Source: an uncultured Muribaculaceae bacterium (GTDB lineage Bacteria; Bacteroidota; Bacteroidia; Bacteroidales; Muribaculaceae). Taken from it: a DNA stretch of 36,081 nucleotides. The stretch is taken from contig CAJUOB010000001.1 in NCBI GenBank assembly GCA_910587915.1, forward strand, positions 95,170 to 131,250, given 5' to 3'. Positions within the stretch are counted from its first letter, which is position 1, and each line of letters begins with the position of its first letter. The translations under genes and the position numbers were made by a program. Below the pieces are notes generated by a model that saw nothing but the letters and a program-made list of their open reading frames with translations, was not told the origin of the DNA and searched no databases. Below are positions 1 through 6,683 of the stretch, piece by piece.

Positions 1-45
1 CGGCACTGCGTAAGCGCAATCTCCTTATACCAATGCGTTTTCTCA
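1..45 (-). repeat. Dispersed repeat copy at left edge (inverted relative to the post-pnp array)
   Basis: Read on the minus strand, this segment contains ATGAGAAAAC, then 12 bases, GGAGATTGCG, 3 bases, and ACGCAGTGCCG. The same three blocks in the same order, with spacers of 11 and 3 bases, occur on the plus strand at 4503-4547 after pnp. About 31 of roughly 45 positions match exactly in three blocks, so the two are clearly related. The copy probably continues beyond the left window edge, because the matching hairpin sequence (GTGCCGGAGGCAC) would lie there. Confidence 0.7.
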
Positions 46-167
46 TGTAATCACGACGGCTCTACGGGGATGCAGTCTACTTGACCACGTAGGTTTTCAT
101 CGCATAGCGCCAGGGGCGCTGGTGCATGGATCGCGGGGTTGCGATTGTTTGCACGGCGGATATAGAA

Positions 168-196
168 AGCGCCCGGCTTGTGGTAAGCCGGGCGCT
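168..196 (-). terminator. Terminator hairpin downstream of fabF
   Basis: Perfect 12-bp inverted repeat, AGCGCCCGGCTT (168-179) and AAGCCGGGCGCT (185-196), with a 5-base loop. It lies 21 bases past the fabF stop. On the minus strand it is followed by TTCTATATC, a weak T tract, so it is probably the end of the acpP-fabF transcript. Confidence 0.7.
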
Positions 197-216
197 ATAT
201 TTGATGTATCTTGATC

Positions 217-1485
217 TTACTTTTCGAATTTCTTCACAATCACAGTGGCATTGTGTCCGCCGAAACCAAACGAGTTGGAGAGTGCGGCACGCACTGTGCG
301 CTTCTGTGCGCGGTCGAATGTGAAGTTGAGGCTATAGTCGATTTCCTCGTCCTTATCCTCAGGATCATGGTTGATTGTAGGAGGCACGATATCTTCCTCT
401 ACAGCCTTCACGCTGAACACTGCTTCGAGTGCGCCAGTGGCACCGAGAAGGTGGCCGGTCATCGACTTGGTCGAGGAAATGTTGAGCTTGTGTGCGCTTT
501 CGCCGAATACTTCCACGATAGCTTTCACTTCCGAGATGTCGCCCACAGGTGTCGATGTGCCGTGCACATTGATGTAGTCGATATCTTCGGGCTTCATACC
601 TGCATCCTCGAGAGCGTTGCGCATGGCCAGGATAGCACCGAGGCCATCGGGATGAGTGGCGGTGAGGTGGTATGCGTCGGCAGAAAGACCGCCGCCGGCA
701 ACCTCGCAGTAGATCTTGGCACCGCGTGCGAGCGCATGCTCAAGTTCCTCGAGCACGAGCACAGCCGAGCCTTCGCCCATCACGAAGCCGTCGCGGCTCT
801 TGCTGAAGGGGCGCGATGCAGTTTCGGGGCTGTCGTTGCGGGTTGAAAGTGCGTGCATGGAGTTGAAGCCACCCACACCGGCAGGGAAGATTGCGGCTTC
901 GGCGCCACCGGTGATCATTACATCGGCTTTGCCAAGACGGATGAGGTTGAATGCGTCGATAATGGCATTGTTGCTCGAAGCGCAGGCCGATACCACACCG
1001 TAGTTGGGGCCGTGGTAGCCATATTCCATAGAGATATGTCCGCTTGCGATGTCGGCAATCATCTTGGGAATGAAGAAGGGATTGTATTTGGGGCCCTTAT
1101 CGGCATTCATGGCATAATATCCGGCCTCTTCCTCGAAAGTGTGGAGACCACCGATGCCGGCGGCTACAATCACGCCTACGCGGTTTTTGTCGATACTTCC
1201 ATCTTCGGTCTCTATAGCTGCGTCGGCCACTGCCTGACGGGCTGCAACCATGGCATACTGTGCATAGAGGTCGAGCTGGCGCGCTTTGCGGCGGTCGAAA
1301 TGATCCTCGGCTTTGAAACCCTTTACTTCGCAGGCGAATTGGGTTTTGAACAGGCTGGCATCGAAATGTGTGATGGGGCCGGCTCCGCTGACGCCCGCTT
1401 TGGCGTTCTCCCAAGTGGTGGCAACATCGTTGCCCAGCGGGGTGATAGCTCCAAGGCCGGTAACTACGACTCTTTTAAGTTCCAT
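217..1485 (-). CDS. fabF: Beta-ketoacyl-ACP synthase II (FabF)
   Basis: Cytoplasmic condensing enzyme of type II fatty acid synthesis. It joins malonyl-ACP to a growing acyl-ACP with release of CO2. The 422-residue length is normal for FabF. The thiolase-fold catalytic triad is visible: Cys168 in VVSACASS, His309 in NVHGTSTP and His345 in SMTGHLLG. The C-terminal glycine-rich loop NSFGFGGHN (about 404-412) is also present. The start MELKRVVVTG fits the usual FabF N-terminus. It follows acpP on the same strand with a 123-base gap and no obvious promoter between them, which is the common acpP-fabF arrangement. A strong hairpin follows the stop. Confidence 0.97.
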   Translation of the reverse strand: MELKRVVVTGLGAITPLGNDVATTWENAKAGVSGAGPITHFDASLFKTQFACEVKGFKAEDHFDRRKARQLDLYAQYAMVAARQAVADAAIETEDGSIDKNRVGVIVAAGIGGLHTFEEEAGYYAMNADKGPKYNPFFIPKMIADIASGHISMEYGYHGPNYGVVSACASSNNAIIDAFNLIRLGKADVMITGGAEAAIFPAGVGGFNSMHALSTRNDSPETASRPFSKSRDGFVMGEGSAVLVLEELEHALARGAKIYCEVAGGGLSADAYHLTATHPDGLGAILAMRNALEDAGMKPEDIDYINVHGTSTPVGDISEVKAIVEVFGESAHKLNISSTKSMTGHLLGATGALEAVFSVKAVEEDIVPPTINHDPEDKDEEIDYSLNFTFDRAQKRTVRAALSNSFGFGGHNATVIVKKFEK

Positions 1486-1608
1486 TATTTAACGTATGGG
1501 GTGATGGTTTGTGCGTTTGAAGAGAGTGGTGTATACATAGTAAAAACCGCCGTGCCATTTCACTGTCGGAAACTCGCGGCGGCTGTATTGTCGTTGGAGG
1601 AATTGTCC

Positions 1609-1845
1609 TTACTTCGCGTTGGCTTCAACGAAAGCAACGGCGTCGCCGACAGTCTTGATCTTTTCAGCTTCTTCGTCGGGGATAGTGATGCCGAATTCTT
1701 TTTCGAAGTCCATGATGAGTTCTACGGTGTCGAGGGAGTCTGCACCGAGGTCGGTGATGAAGCCTGCGGTTTCAGTTACTTTTTCGGGCTCTACGCCGAG
1801 CTTATCTACCACGATGTTTTTTACGCGATCTGCAATTTCTGACAT
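1609..1845 (-). CDS. acpP: Acyl carrier protein
   Basis: Small acidic carrier (78 aa) that holds acyl intermediates on a 4'-phosphopantetheine arm during fatty acid synthesis. The attachment site is Ser37 in the DLGADSLDTVEL motif. The length and high Asp/Glu content are typical. It is the first gene of a minus-strand pair with fabF, its natural partner. Upstream on the minus strand, TTACTTTG at about 40 bases before the start resembles the Bacteroidetes -7 box with one mismatch. It diverges from pnp across a 300-base intergenic region. Confidence 0.97.
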   Translation of the reverse strand: MSEIADRVKNIVVDKLGVEPEKVTETAGFITDLGADSLDTVELIMDFEKEFGITIPDEEAEKIKTVGDAVAFVEANAK

Positions 1846-2076
1846 GATAGTGTGTTGTTTAAATTAGTAAATTCACATTTTGCGGTGCAAAGTAAGCAAT
1901 TTTTATTCAAAGTAGGAAATATATCGTCGGCCACACGCACCCGCACTACCTCTTATATAATGCCAAAACCGCCTCACACATAGCTCTGAGCGCGATTTTC
2001 ATCGAACGGTGAAAAAATGTTAAGAAGCGCCGTTTTGATATATATCAGCCTGAATAATTGCCTGAAAGGAAATAAA

Positions 2077-2108
2077 TTTGGAAAAAGCGCGTCATTTTCG
2101 TATCTTTG
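2077..2108 (+). promoter_or_regulatory. Promoter for pnp
   Basis: TTTG at 2077-2080, a 20-base spacer, and TATCTTTG at 2101-2108 match the Bacteroidetes sigma factor pattern (TTTG about 20 bases before TAnnTTTG). The predicted transcript start is about 30 bases before the pnp ATG at 2146. The rest of 1846-2145 is the divergent acpP/pnp intergenic region, with no other gene seen. Confidence 0.7.
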
Positions 2109-2145
2109 CGCGAATTTTACGACGTAATACATTTTTTATAATTTT

Positions 2146-4410
2146 ATGAATCCCATTAAAAAAACCATCGAACTGCCCGACGGCCGCACCATCACTATCG
2201 AGACCGGCAAGTTGGCAAAGCAGGCCGATGGAGCGGTAGAAGTGCGCATGGGCAACACCGTGCTTCTGGCCACCGTGGTATCTGCCAAGGAAGCCGGAGA
2301 AGGTGTCGATTTCATGCCACTGCAGGTTGAATACAAAGAGAAATTCTCCGCTGCCGGTCGTTTCCCCGGCGGCTTCCTCAAGCGCGAAGGCCGCGCGAGC
2401 GATTATGAAATCCTCACCGCCCGTCTGGTCGACCGTGTGCTCCGTCCCCTTTTCCCGGACAATTACCACGCCGACACCTTCGTCAATATTATCCTCTTCT
2501 CCGCCGACGGAGTCGACGCTCCCGACTGCCTCGCCGGCCTGGCCGCATCGGCCGCCATCGCCGTGAGCGACATACCCTTCAACGGTCCCATCTCCGAAGT
2601 GCGTGTGGCCCGTGTGGACGGTAAGTTCGTGATCGACCCCACATTCGACGAACTCCAGAAAGCCGACATGGAACTCATGGTCGGCGCCACCTACGACAAC
2701 ATCATGATGGTCGAAGGCGAAATGGACGAAGTGAGCGAAACCGAACTCCTCGCCGCTCTCCGCGCCGCACACGACGCCATCAAGGTACAGTGCAAGGTGC
2801 AGATGGAACTTGCCGAAGCCGTCGGCAAGGCCAAGCGCGAATACTGCCACGAAACAAACGACGAAGCTCTCCGTGCCGACGTGCACGAAAAATGCTACGA
2901 CCGCGCCTATGCAATCGCCAAGGCCGGTTGCGCCGACAAGCACTGGCGTCAGGACAGCTTCGACGCTATCTGCGACGAATACATCGAATCGCTCCCCGAA
3001 GAGGAACGCGAAGCTAAGGCTGCTCTGGTGAAGCGCTACTACCACGACGTAGAGAAAGAAGCCGTGCGCCGCTGCATCCTCGACGAAGGCATCCGCCTCG
3101 ACGGCCGCAAGACCACCCAGATCCGTCCCATCTGGATCGAGACAGACTATCTGCCCGGACCCCACGGATCGGCAGTCTTCACCCGCGGAGAGACACAGGC
3201 ACTCGCTACAGTGACCCTCGGCACCAAGCTCGACGAGAAAATCCTCGACGACGTGCTCAACCAGGGCCGCGAACGCTTCCTCCTCCACTACAACTTCCCT
3301 CCCTTCTCCACCGGCGAAGCTAAGGCTCAGCGCGGCGTAGGCCGTCGCGAAGTTGGCCACGGCAACCTCGCCCACCGCGCCCTGAAGCGCATGTTCCCCG
3401 CCGACTTCCCCTACGTATGCCGCGTGGTCAGCGACATCCTCGAGAGCAACGGCTCATCGTCGATGGCAACCGTATGCGCCGGCACACTCGCCCTTCTCGA
3501 CGCAGGCGTGAAGATGCGTAAGCCCGTCAGCGGCATCGCCATGGGTCTTATCACCGACAACGCCACCGGCCAGTACGCCGTCCTCAGCGACATCCTCGGC
3601 GACGAAGACCACCTCGGCGACATGGACTTCAAGGTGACTGGTACTGTCGACGGTATCACCGCCACCCAGATGGACATCAAGTGCGACGGTCTCAGCTACG
3701 AAATCCTCGAGAAAGCACTTCTCCAGGCTCGCGACGGTCGTCTCCACATCCTCGAACTCATCAACCAGGCCATTCCCGCTCCCCGAGAGGACTATAAGCC
3801 CCACGTGCCCCGCATCGTCACCATGCTCATACCCAAAGAGCTCATCGGCGCTGTCATTGGCCCGGGCGGAAAAATCATCCAGGGAATCCAGGAAGAAAGC
3901 GGTGCCACCGTTTCCATCGACGAAATCGAAGAAGGCGGATACATCGAAGTGGCCGCTCCCAACCGCGACGCCATCGACAAGGCTCTCGCCATGATCAACG
4001 CCATCGTAGAACTGCCCGAAGAAGGCAAGGTATACGACGGTACCGTGCGCTCCATCATGGACTTCGGCGCATTCGTTGAATTCATGCCCCACCGCGACGG
4101 CCTGCTCCACATCAGCGAAATCGCTTGGGAACGCCTCGAAGACATGGCTGCATCCGGCCTCAAAGAAGGCGACAAAGTGCAGGTTAAACTTATCGAAATC
4201 GATAAGAAAACCGGCAAATACCGCCTCTCCATGCGTGCCCTTCTCCCCAAACCCGAAGGCTACGTAGAACCCCAGCGCGCTCCCCGCGGCGAACGTGGTC
4301 CCCGTCGTGAAGGCGGCGACCGTCCCCGTGGCGACCGTGGCCCCCGTCGCGAAGGCGGCGACCGTCCCCGCCGCGAACCCCGTGGCGACCGCGGTCCCAA
4401 GAAAGACTAA
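2146..4410 (+). CDS. pnp: Polyribonucleotide nucleotidyltransferase (PNPase)
   Basis: Phosphorolytic 3'-5' exoribonuclease that degrades mRNA, releasing nucleoside diphosphates, and can also add 3' tails. Domain order in the 754 residues: first RNase PH domain (about 10-140), helical linker, second RNase PH domain (about 325-540, including FTRGETQALATVTLGT and GGx-type core), KH domain with GPGGK at 572-576, S1 domain starting near 627 (GTVRSIMDFGAFVEF), then a basic Arg/Gly-rich tail from about 702. The tail contains a tandem 14-residue repeat encoded by 42-bp DNA repeats. Such a tail is not part of the catalytic core and probably contacts RNA. The gene has its own promoter and a strong terminator. 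Confidence 0.97.
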   Translation: MNPIKKTIELPDGRTITIETGKLAKQADGAVEVRMGNTVLLATVVSAKEAGEGVDFMPLQVEYKEKFSAAGRFPGGFLKREGRASDYEILTARLVDRVLRPLFPDNYHADTFVNIILFSADGVDAPDCLAGLAASAAIAVSDIPFNGPISEVRVARVDGKFVIDPTFDELQKADMELMVGATYDNIMMVEGEMDEVSETELLAALRAAHDAIKVQCKVQMELAEAVGKAKREYCHETNDEALRADVHEKCYDRAYAIAKAGCADKHWRQDSFDAICDEYIESLPEEEREAKAALVKRYYHDVEKEAVRRCILDEGIRLDGRKTTQIRPIWIETDYLPGPHGSAVFTRGETQALATVTLGTKLDEKILDDVLNQGRERFLLHYNFPPFSTGEAKAQRGVGRREVGHGNLAHRALKRMFPADFPYVCRVVSDILESNGSSSMATVCAGTLALLDAGVKMRKPVSGIAMGLITDNATGQYAVLSDILGDEDHLGDMDFKVTGTVDGITATQMDIKCDGLSYEILEKALLQARDGRLHILELINQAIPAPREDYKPHVPRIVTMLIPKELIGAVIGPGGKIIQGIQEESGATVSIDEIEEGGYIEVAAPNRDAIDKALAMINAIVELPEEGKVYDGTVRSIMDFGAFVEFMPHRDGLLHISEIAWERLEDMAASGLKEGDKVQVKLIEIDKKTGKYRLSMRALLPKPEGYVEPQRAPRGERGPRREGGDRPRGDRGPRREGGDRPRREPRGDRGPKKD
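4294..4377 (+). repeat. 42-bp tandem repeat in the pnp 3' end
   Basis: Two adjacent 42-base units (4294-4335 and 4336-4377) differ at only a few positions. They encode the 14-residue unit RGPRREGGDRPRGD and a variant. A third degenerate part follows to the stop. The repeats keep frame, so gain or loss of a unit would change only the length of the Arg/Gly tail. Confidence 0.75.
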
Positions 4411-4440
4411 TCGCACCTCTGTCATAACCTGATACACCCG

Positions 4441-4472
4441 ACGCCGGAAGCACCCGCTTCCGGCGTTTTTTT
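4441..4472 (+). terminator. Rho-independent terminator of pnp
   Basis: Stem ACGCCGGAAGC (4441-4451) pairs perfectly with GCTTCCGGCGT (4456-4466) around a 4-base loop. A run of seven T follows (4466-4472). It sits 30 bases after the pnp stop. Confidence 0.9.
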
Positions 4473-4640
4473 GCGACCGCACAGTGCCGGAGGCACGATA
4501 TTATGAGAAAACCCCGTGTGCAGGGAGATTGCGACCACGCAGTGCCGGAGGCACTGTATAATGAGAAAACTCCGGGCGCAGCCCGGGGACAGGGCGCAGC
4601 GCTGAGAGAGCGAAGTCCCGGCGGGACGTCTTGTGGTGCC
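4473..4640 (+). repeat. Array of short palindromic repeats after pnp
   Basis: Two direct repeat units of about 52 bases begin at 4473 and 4531 (period 58). Each runs GCGACC, a hairpin GTGCC-GGA-GGCAC, a short AT stretch, then ATGAGAAAAC. They are followed by further small hairpins with short loops: CCGGGC-GCA-GCCCGG near 4572-4586, CGCT-GAGAG-AGCG near 4600-4612 and GTCCC-GGC-GGGAC near 4616-4628. A related inverted copy is at 1-45. No transposase is nearby. An open frame through this array (starting at 4503) is most likely not a gene. Together with the pnp terminator, this accounts for the 340-base stretch between pnp and the next CDS. Confidence 0.75.
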
Positions 4641-4750
4641 TACAAACTTATTCCGACCACCCACCACTCCCGTCAAAATGTCGACACACGACTTTTTCCG
4701 CAATCAAACCGCAGACTACGGCAGTAACTTTGCCACGTACAACAAAAAAG

Positions 4751-5185
4751 ATGACAATGAACACCCTGCCAGTTTCCAAAAAAGTATATGCCGACATCAG
4801 AGCACGCATCATTAGCGCACTTGCCGTCAGCCCCGGTTCCACAGAAGTAGCTCTCGAAATGGTCAACCAATACCTCGCCGGCCATACTCCACAGAGCCAA
4901 GACAGTGCTGCCACAATAGCCTTCGCCATGATCCGCTCCGAACTCGACCGCGCCCTCGAGCGCTCCCGCCGTGCCCGCGCCCGTGCAGCAGCCCGCAAAG
5001 CAGCAAAAGCCGCCGAAGCCGTCCAACCCACCGAAATAAAACTATCGCGCCAACAACGCCGCGCCCAAGCACGCGCCGCCCTCAAACAGCAGAAACGCCA
5101 TGTAATCCCCGACCATCGCCAGACATCTTACAACCATCCGCACCCAAGAGAAAAGCTACATCGAAGAGACTATTCCATACCATAA
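4751..5185 (+). CDS. Small basic protein of unknown function
   Basis: Not recognised. From ATG 4751 (a second ATG lies at 4757) it would be 144 aa. Residues 1-60 look like an ordinary helical domain (KKVYADIRARIISALAVSPG). It is followed by a very basic Ala/Arg-rich helix (about 65-92, RARARAAARKAAKAAE), then SRQQRRAQARAALKQQK and a basic C-terminus rich in His and Arg. Strong positive charge suggests nucleic acid or ribosome binding, which is inference. The frame is open upstream to 4631, but that part overlaps the palindromic repeats and reads unlike protein, so the internal ATG is preferred. It could be a lineage-specific gene or a chance frame. The composition and length favour a gene. 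Confidence 0.55.
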   Translation: MTMNTLPVSKKVYADIRARIISALAVSPGSTEVALEMVNQYLAGHTPQSQDSAATIAFAMIRSELDRALERSRRARARAAARKAAKAAEAVQPTEIKLSRQQRRAQARAALKQQKRHVIPDHRQTSYNHPHPREKLHRRDYSIP

Positions 5186-5236
5186 AGCAAAATACTCGCA
5201 TCAAAAACAAAAAAAATCAAATAATTCCGTTAAGAA

Positions 5237-5267
5237 TTTGGAATTCAAATAAATTTACATACATTTG
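5237..5267 (+). promoter_or_regulatory. Promoter for the C10 protease-serpin pair
   Basis: TTTG (5237-5240), a 19-base spacer and TACATTTG (5260-5267) match the Bacteroidetes promoter pattern exactly. The region is strongly AT-rich. The predicted start lies about 60 bases before the protease ATG at 5336. Confidence 0.75.
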
Positions 5268-5323
5268 CATAATTCAAGTATTCATCATTTCTCTTTGTCC
5301 TAATAAAATCAGGCACCACCATA

Positions 5324-5403
5324 AATCAAGTCATTATGAAAAAATTTCTTTCCCTATTCGCAGCGCTGGCAATGCTGCTCTCCGCATGCAAAAGCGATGA
5401 ACC
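5324..5403 (+). repeat. Duplicated leader/signal-peptide segment, copy 1
   Basis: Eighty bases covering 12 bases of leader and the first 23 codons of the C10 protease match 6604-6683 in front of the serpin with about 8 differences. The last 37 bases before the end are identical. Both encode the same lipoprotein signal and the sequence CKSDEP after the lipobox. The rest of the two genes is unrelated. Confidence 0.85.
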
Positions 5404-6595
5404 AGCTCCTGCTTTCAACAAAGATGTGACAACATCTTTAACTCGAAGTAAAACCGAGGCCATTGAGCTTGCATTATCTCATATGCAAAATCGCTCTGGC
5501 TCACGCAACGTTTACTCTGTACATGATATCCAAGTAGTCAAAGACTATGATTCCAGAAGTAGTTCTGATACGCTCATATACGCTATCAACTTTACTGATG
5601 AACGAGGCTTCGCACTCATTTCTGCAGCTCGATCCGGCGAAGCCATCCTCGGTTATGCCGATGAAGGCCAAATCGATGTTAAAAATATAGAGCCCAATTC
5701 AGGTTTCCAATTTTATATGGATGCTGCGACTAATTATGTCAAACTTAACATGTCGAAAGATTCAATATATTATATAGAACCGATTGACACTACATTCAAC
5801 AGAATCCCCAATCCTTATATCCCCGTTACGACCTATGAAACCATAAAACCTCGTGTAACTCTGAAATGGGGACAAAATTATCCAGAAGGAATATATTGCC
5901 CTAATAAAACAAGCGGCTGCACTCAAACTGCAATGGCTTTAATGATGACTGCAATAAAACAACCCCAAACAATTGAATATACTTATCCCGAAAAAGATAA
6001 AGATTCTGAAACTTTAGACTGGGCACTGATAAGCAAACATGATAAATCTACGTATTCTGGATTTGCAGAATCCCATTTATCCAATTGCCCGGCATCAGAA
6101 GAAACACATAAGACAATAGGACGTATTTGCCGTGAATTAGGGAAACGAAATAATGCATATTATAACAAGACATCGACATCAGCTTCTATTTTGGATGCAC
6201 GAAATACGTTTACAGAGCTTCTACCACCGGGATATTCAGTCTCTACCGTAACTCAATTCGCAAGAACATCGAACACAGATATATTCAACAAACTAAAAAC
6301 CGATGGAATTGTCGCATATTTTAGAGGCGATGATACAACCAATCCTGACAATGAACGAGGGCATGCATGGGTACTATGTGGAGGTGAAAGGATTACAACC
6401 ACTGAAAAATCATCAGTAATTGGCGGTGGCCCAGATATTGTAACTATCAAAATATACTTCTTCTTTAATTGGGGACAAATGGGTTCTTACAACGGATATT
6501 TTCCTGCTGGAGTATTTGATCAACAAAAGTCAACAACGCCTTCTCGTTCAAATTTTGACACCAATGTATCATTCTTTTGGGTTTACAAAAACTAA
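5336..6595 (+). CDS. C10 family (streptopain-like) cysteine protease, lipoprotein
   Basis: Predicted secreted or surface-anchored cysteine protease of the SpeB/streptopain family, 419 aa. The signal peptide ends in the lipobox LLSAC (Cys18). Residues about 30-165 look like the inhibitory propeptide. The catalytic domain (about 170-419) has the nucleophile Cys195 in SGCTQTAMA, His343 in RGHAWVL, and the family signature NWGQMGSYNGYF (378-389). The size matches the 40-kDa zymogen form. The family is activated by self-removal of the propeptide. The gene is visibly AT-richer than the flanking housekeeping genes, suggesting acquisition. It is followed 20 bases later by a serpin with the same signal peptide, so a protease-inhibitor pair is likely. 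The exact substrate is unknown. Confidence 0.88.
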   Translation: MKKFLSLFAALAMLLSACKSDEPAPAFNKDVTTSLTRSKTEAIELALSHMQNRSGSRNVYSVHDIQVVKDYDSRSSSDTLIYAINFTDERGFALISAARSGEAILGYADEGQIDVKNIEPNSGFQFYMDAATNYVKLNMSKDSIYYIEPIDTTFNRIPNPYIPVTTYETIKPRVTLKWGQNYPEGIYCPNKTSGCTQTAMALMMTAIKQPQTIEYTYPEKDKDSETLDWALISKHDKSTYSGFAESHLSNCPASEETHKTIGRICRELGKRNNAYYNKTSTSASILDARNTFTELLPPGYSVSTVTQFARTSNTDIFNKLKTDGIVAYFRGDDTTNPDNERGHAWVLCGGERITTTEKSSVIGGGPDIVTIKIYFFFNWGQMGSYNGYFPAGVFDQQKSTTPSRSNFDTNVSFFWVYKN

Positions 6596-6603
6596 TCTAA
6601 CTT

Positions 6604-6683
6604 AATCACATCACTATGAATAAATTTCTTTTCCTCTTCGCAGCCTTGGCAATGCTGCTCTCCGCATGCAAAAGCGATGAACC
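6604..6683 (+). repeat. Duplicated leader/signal-peptide segment, copy 2
   Basis: Second copy of the 80-base segment at 5324-5403, about 90 % identical by eye. It provides the serpin with the same leader and lipoprotein signal. The abrupt loss of similarity after the CKSDEP codons marks the boundary of the copied module. Confidence 0.85.

Noticed and set aside
106..120. Small hairpin AGCGCC/GGCGCT at the left edge
   Set aside because: Six base pairs with a three-base loop and no context. Could be chance in GC-rich DNA.
2092..3375. Minus-strand frame of 427 codons opposite pnp
   Set aside because: Antisense to the clearly coding PNPase gene. Composition reflects the codon bias of pnp and no domain is recognisable. 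The frame at 3454-4482 is rejected for the same reason.
4503..4727. Open frame of 74 codons in the palindromic array
   Set aside because: It is composed of the repeat units and hairpins. Kept as a finding about the GGAGG-ATG layout, not as a CDS.
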